Below, piece after piece: positions 6,801 through 8,974 of a stretch of 8,974 nt of DNA. The stretch is taken from contig CAYVQF010000101.1 in assembly GCA_964454015.1 (NCBI GenBank), forward strand, positions 1 through 8,974. Reading direction: 5' to 3'. The stretch comes from CAYVQF01 sp964454015. GTDB lineage: Bacteria > Myxococcota_A > Bradymonadia > UBA4248. Position 1 is the first letter of the stretch. Every line of letters begins with the position of its first letter. Both the position numbers and the translations under genes were made by a program. The notes beneath the pieces are model-generated. The model made no database searches, had not been told where the DNA came from, and worked only from the letters and a program-made list of their open reading frames with translations.

Positions 6801-8770
6801 TGGCCACGGTGAGCGATCGGCTGGCCGAGGCGAGCCATCACGACACCAATCGCTACGCCTATTGTCTGTGGGCAGCCGAGCTGTGGACCGAGAAGGTCGG
6901 CGACGACACCAGCGCCCTGGCCAGCCTCGGGGTGGCCCTGTCGCATCATCCGGCGCATCCCCAGGCCCTGGCCATGACGGAGCGCCTGCTGGAGAAGCGC
7001 GGCGACCATGCCCATCTGGCGCGGGTGCTGGCCCGGGCCGTCAAGGGGACCCAGCGCGACGAGGTCAAGATCGCCCTGCTGCGCAAAGTGGCGGCGCTGC
7101 TCAAGGGGCCACTGGAGGACCCGGCGCGGGCCAGCGCCGAGCTCGCCAAGGTGCTGGCCATTGCGCCAGACGATCGCGAAGCCTTGAGCGAGCAAGCCGG
7201 GCTCTTGCAAGTGCAGGGGCGATGGTCGGAAGCCATCGGGGTCTTGGAGCGTCTGGCGGCCTGCTGTGGTGATCCTTTGGCGCGGCGGGCGGCGAAGTTA
7301 CAGCAGGCCCAGATCCTCATCGACAAGGTGCGACAGCCGGGCAAGGCCAAGCGCATCTTGCGCGACCTGCGGGCCGACTTTACCCACGACGTACCGATCT
7401 TACGCGAGCTCTTCTCCCTGGCAGACGACGAGAGCGACTGGGATGAAGCCAAATCCCTCCTGGACGAGATCATCGCCCACGGGGAGGAGCAAGACCGGGT
7501 GTGGGCGGCGATTCGCTTCGTCGACGTGGCGCGGCGGGCGCTGTGGAGCGACGAGACGCGCAAGCGCTACGAGTCCCAAGCGATCTCTGCGGCCCTGGAA
7601 GACCGCGCGGCCCTGAATGAGCTCTTGGAAGACTACCGGCAGCAGCGCGAGATCCCGCGCCTGATCAGCGTGGGCCAGTCGCTGCTCTCAGAGACCGACG
7701 ACGACCACGCTGACCCCGCCATCAAGGCCACCGTCGCCACCCTGATGGTTGCAGCGGGGCAGCACCGGGAGGCCCTGGCCTTTCTCTCCGAGGTCATCCG
7801 CGACGACTTGGACACGGACTGGGCCTTTTTGGCTCGGGCCCAGGCCCTGGAGGGCAACGGCCAGCACGAGGCGGCCGTGGCGGAGTACCGCCGCACCTTG
7901 CGGCGCAACCTGCACATCGCCGACGCCTACACCGGATTGATTCGGGCGCTGGATCGCTTGGGGCACCGGGCGGCGGCCGACACGGCGACGCTGGTCTTCG
8001 AGCATGTGAGTCACGGCGGCGCCGGGCGAGAGGCTCTGGCTGCGCGGGAGACCGTGCCAGGTCGCGCGCTGGATCTGGCGCATTTCCCTCTGGATCCGCG
8101 CTGGGTGGCGGTGGAAGAGATCCTGCTCAGCACGACGCCGCATCTGCGAAGCTGGCACGACGGCTTGCGCATGGGACAGGCGGCGGAAGCTCGGGCGCTG
8201 GTCAGCCTGCGTTGCCGTGCCATCGCCGCCGCCTTGGCCCTGCCGCTGGACGAGGTGCGCCTGGTGGAGGACCAGCACCTGCAGGCGCCGTGCGTGGCCC
8301 AGGTGGGTCTGCCCCTGTCGCTGGAGATCAGCAAGTCTCTGGCCCAGGCGCCGCACTTGGCCCGCTTCGATTTCTGGGTGACCCACGCCATGTGTCAGGC
8401 TGTCTCGGGCGGGGCGCTGTTGGAGCGTCTCCCCAACGATGAGGTGCAGGTGTTCTTCCAAGCCTTGTTGCAGACCAAGCCCCTGGACGAAGAGATCAAG
8501 GCGCAGCGCAAACGTCTGTTCAAGGTGTTGCCTCGCGCCGTGCGCAAGCCTTTCAAGAGTGAGCGCGCCGTGGTGCTGCCGGAAATCGACACCTTGCGGG
8601 CGGCGCTGCAAGACCGGGCGGCCCAGGCAGCGGCGGTCTTGTGCGGGGTGCCGCCAACGGCCTTGAGTGAGCTGCCGGCCAACACGGCGCTGCTGCATTT
8701 CATGTTGTCCGAGGCTTTCCACCGCGGGATGCTCTACTACTGGGGTGATGCCCTGCCGGTACGCTCATGA
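3812..8770 (+). CDS. Giant TPR-type solenoid protein (1,652 residues)
   Basis: The protein starts with a charged, acidic segment (residues 1-65) without a signal peptide or membrane helix, so it is probably cytoplasmic. From about 100 to 1400 it is an unbroken helical-repeat solenoid. Typical TPR positions recur (A..Y..AL...P....AL..L, for example around the AIEAYQAALEVIP segment). Each second helix pair is anchored by a W/F/H-x-x-L motif, as in RRWPAL (W639), RRWKDL (W710), KKWTEV (W781), ESWREL (W994) and GRWSEA (W1138), giving about 18 units of 71-72 residues. Residues about 1415-1652 are not TPR: they start with LALPLDEVRLVED-like sequence, contain LPLSLEISKSL and end with a helical part. 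I do not recognise this domain, although its shape recalls the C-terminal domain of other large myxobacterial TPR proteins. Such proteins act as protein-protein scaffolds; the partner is unknown. The last bases overlap the next gene by ATGA. Codon use is strongly GC-rich throughout, with no frameshift. Confidence 0.88.
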   Translation: MTKRSDKKNQEEDVALTEAILKSLGSEGPRDEGSPSMDQALAALVDEELPALPEDPEGVPEEEETAEVYRREATALRGRDPERAAQMFLEAALACERDGACEAHLRRDLEDALTLQPDNPWLLAAVRRLLLRLNAFEAALDLCLREVELLDDAHRQVPVLVEAAALERHVRGDEAAALALVKRALALEPNHVGALMAALALQLTLQLPAEVAATCDTLATALSAPVERALILYLGGTMREALLQDYDSAEAAFSAAVEADPEHLPALSALVELQERRSTWRPLVINLGHLIDLIPDHPVKALLLDLTAALHLDHRIDVDLAARLLTQAVHTMPPTPAVLWRLVLAHDARQDHRESLNALRQLYELRDDAEGKAEIARAMAWLAQEQLDRPEVAIGAYRKALGHVAGDPLAYERLRVLLDEEGLADDLVDLHRQSIAVAKKVFPAAVAVRQVELAELLDNLARPREAIDAYLPALEEAAHHVAFWGADRLFDVEQRHSERAHRLESYLSIGTDIKTANHLRGELARLLAGPLNRLSDAIGVLAQNRNGDANRTLALQHIAYLLRAERFQELVDALLAQANDTRDAAEAHAWLRMAGHLLADEVDEPDAAIAVLQRIIAAAPGHPYAMASLVRIAHEHRRWPALVAVLEHALSLDPSAAEANVLHRHIAWAWEAMGEVSKAIEAYQAALEVIPADAAALRPLDRLLRKERRWKDLVGVLERYAEAEGAQLGHDALCHAAECADLVMGDSARAMHLYRRALAETPESKRALYGLLRVRLRQKKWTEVRAVIDGLLLLDLDGEERSRLLLALARVREFYLGEAPDLALYTEAATATRFEATLRGELTRVRRLLGAEDLPEWLETLGHCTEDTQEATALFLESAQLQGLRARSLAAAFAPAAEAYQRSPDDLNVLWAMERVAAAADDWGIVAQVRERFAHLAANPAARVQALAGAILAYVDAGEDEQAARVAQTCLKLDAHCMPALLALALIYETKESWRELATVSDRLAEASHHDTNRYAYCLWAAELWTEKVGDDTSALASLGVALSHHPAHPQALAMTERLLEKRGDHAHLARVLARAVKGTQRDEVKIALLRKVAALLKGPLEDPARASAELAKVLAIAPDDREALSEQAGLLQVQGRWSEAIGVLERLAACCGDPLARRAAKLQQAQILIDKVRQPGKAKRILRDLRADFTHDVPILRELFSLADDESDWDEAKSLLDEIIAHGEEQDRVWAAIRFVDVARRALWSDETRKRYESQAISAALEDRAALNELLEDYRQQREIPRLISVGQSLLSETDDDHADPAIKATVATLMVAAGQHREALAFLSEVIRDDLDTDWAFLARAQALEGNGQHEAAVAEYRRTLRRNLHIADAYTGLIRALDRLGHRAAADTATLVFEHVSHGGAGREALAARETVPGRALDLAHFPLDPRWVAVEEILLSTTPHLRSWHDGLRMGQAAEARALVSLRCRAIAAALALPLDEVRLVEDQHLQAPCVAQVGLPLSLEISKSLAQAPHLARFDFWVTHAMCQAVSGGALLERLPNDEVQVFFQALLQTKPLDEEIKAQRKRLFKVLPRAVRKPFKSERAVVLPEIDTLRAALQDRAAQAAAVLCGVPPTALSELPANTALLHFMLSEAFHRGMLYYWGDALPVRS

Positions 8771-8974
8771 GAGAGCGCCGAGTCACACGCCGTGCGGTGC
8801 TGACCGCGCTGGAGTTGTCTCTGACGCCAGCAGAGGCCAGGGCCCGTCTGGCTGAACACCTGCCCCCGGGGAGCGGTGCGCGTGATCCCGATCTGGCCGA
8901 GGCCACCGTGGCTGCCTTGGTACAAGCCCTGACCACCGAGCCCGGCCGCGGGGGGGCCGGGGGCGGCCCCCCCC
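8767..8974 (+). CDS. Hypothetical protein, 3' partial, coupled to the TPR gene
   Basis: The ATG at 8767-8769 overlaps the TPR stop codon (ATGA), and the frame stays open to the right edge (69 residues). It begins MRERRVTRRAVLTALELSL, a basic N-terminus followed by an amphipathic helix, and continues with SLTPAEARARLAEHL and DPDLAEATVAALVQAL, which look like soluble helical segments. The 4-base overlap and weak ribosome site point to translational coupling, so the product probably works with the TPR protein. No family is recognised. The last dozen residues (Gly/Pro/Arg-rich) come from a G/C homopolymer stretch and may be unreliable. Confidence 0.6.
   Translation, partial: MRERRVTRRAVLTALELSLTPAEARARLAEHLPPGSGARDPDLAEATVAALVQALTTEPGRGGAGGGPP
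8950..8973. repeat. G/C-only hairpin at the right edge
   Basis: GGGGGGGCC (8950-8958) pairs perfectly with GGCCCCCCC (8965-8973) around a 6-base loop. It lies inside the last partial reading frame. It may be a real GC-rich coding stretch or a fold-back sequencing or assembly artefact that ended the contig. Confidence 0.6.

Noticed and set aside
4781..7210. Long antisense open frame (809 codons) opposite the TPR gene
   Set aside because: It lies entirely inside the TPR coding region. Its product is a low-complexity Gln/Gly/Leu/Arg-rich sequence, the usual reverse-frame shadow of a GC-rich gene, and no motif is visible.
7688..8722. Antisense open frame (344 codons) opposite the C-terminal part of the TPR gene
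   Set aside because: Same shadow character (Gln/Arg/Leu-rich), no ribosome site, and the sense strand has clear repeat-encoding sequence.

Overview
The window is 8,974 bases of GC-rich bacterial DNA. It holds two complete genes, two genes cut by the window edges, and two short intergenic regions. High GC at third codon positions, GTG start use, a eukaryotic-type kinase-like protein and a very long TPR solenoid protein suggest a deltaproteobacterial lineage such as Myxococcota or Bradymonadota. This is an inference from gene style; no marker gene is present.

Layout. (1) Positions 2-1684, plus strand: the 3' part of a gene for a protein-kinase-fold protein. Its reading frame is already open at the left edge. 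The beta-3 Lys, alpha-C Glu, DFG and APE elements are present, but the catalytic HRD Asp and the following Lys are replaced, so it looks like a pseudokinase. About 285 unrecognised residues follow, including a stretch with a weak TnsA/restriction-endonuclease-like look. The gene is visibly less GC-rich than its neighbours and ends at a good intrinsic terminator (1759-1787). (2) Positions 1685-1870: a convergent intergenic region with the terminator, an 11-base direct repeat and a degenerate 7-base tandem repeat. (3) Positions 1871-3616, minus strand: a complete adenine deaminase gene (ade). (4) Positions 3617-3811: a divergent intergenic region with weak promoter candidates for both flanking genes and a short hairpin in front of ade. 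(5) Positions 3812-8770, plus strand: a 1,652-residue TPR-type protein. Aligning it by hand shows about 18 units on a 71-72-residue period, followed by a distinct C-terminal domain of about 240 residues. (6) Positions 8767-8974, plus strand: the start of another gene, overlapping the TPR gene by ATGA and cut by the right edge. The last bases form a G/C hairpin that looks like an assembly break.

How the genes relate. The TPR gene and the gene after it are probably co-transcribed and translationally coupled. The ade gene is a stand-alone purine-salvage gene transcribed away from them. The kinase-like gene faces ade and is separated from it by a terminator. I see no evidence that all four form one system. 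The kinase-like gene, by composition and content, is the most likely accessory element, and its partners would lie to the left of the window. There are no tRNA, rRNA, CRISPR or transposase genes.
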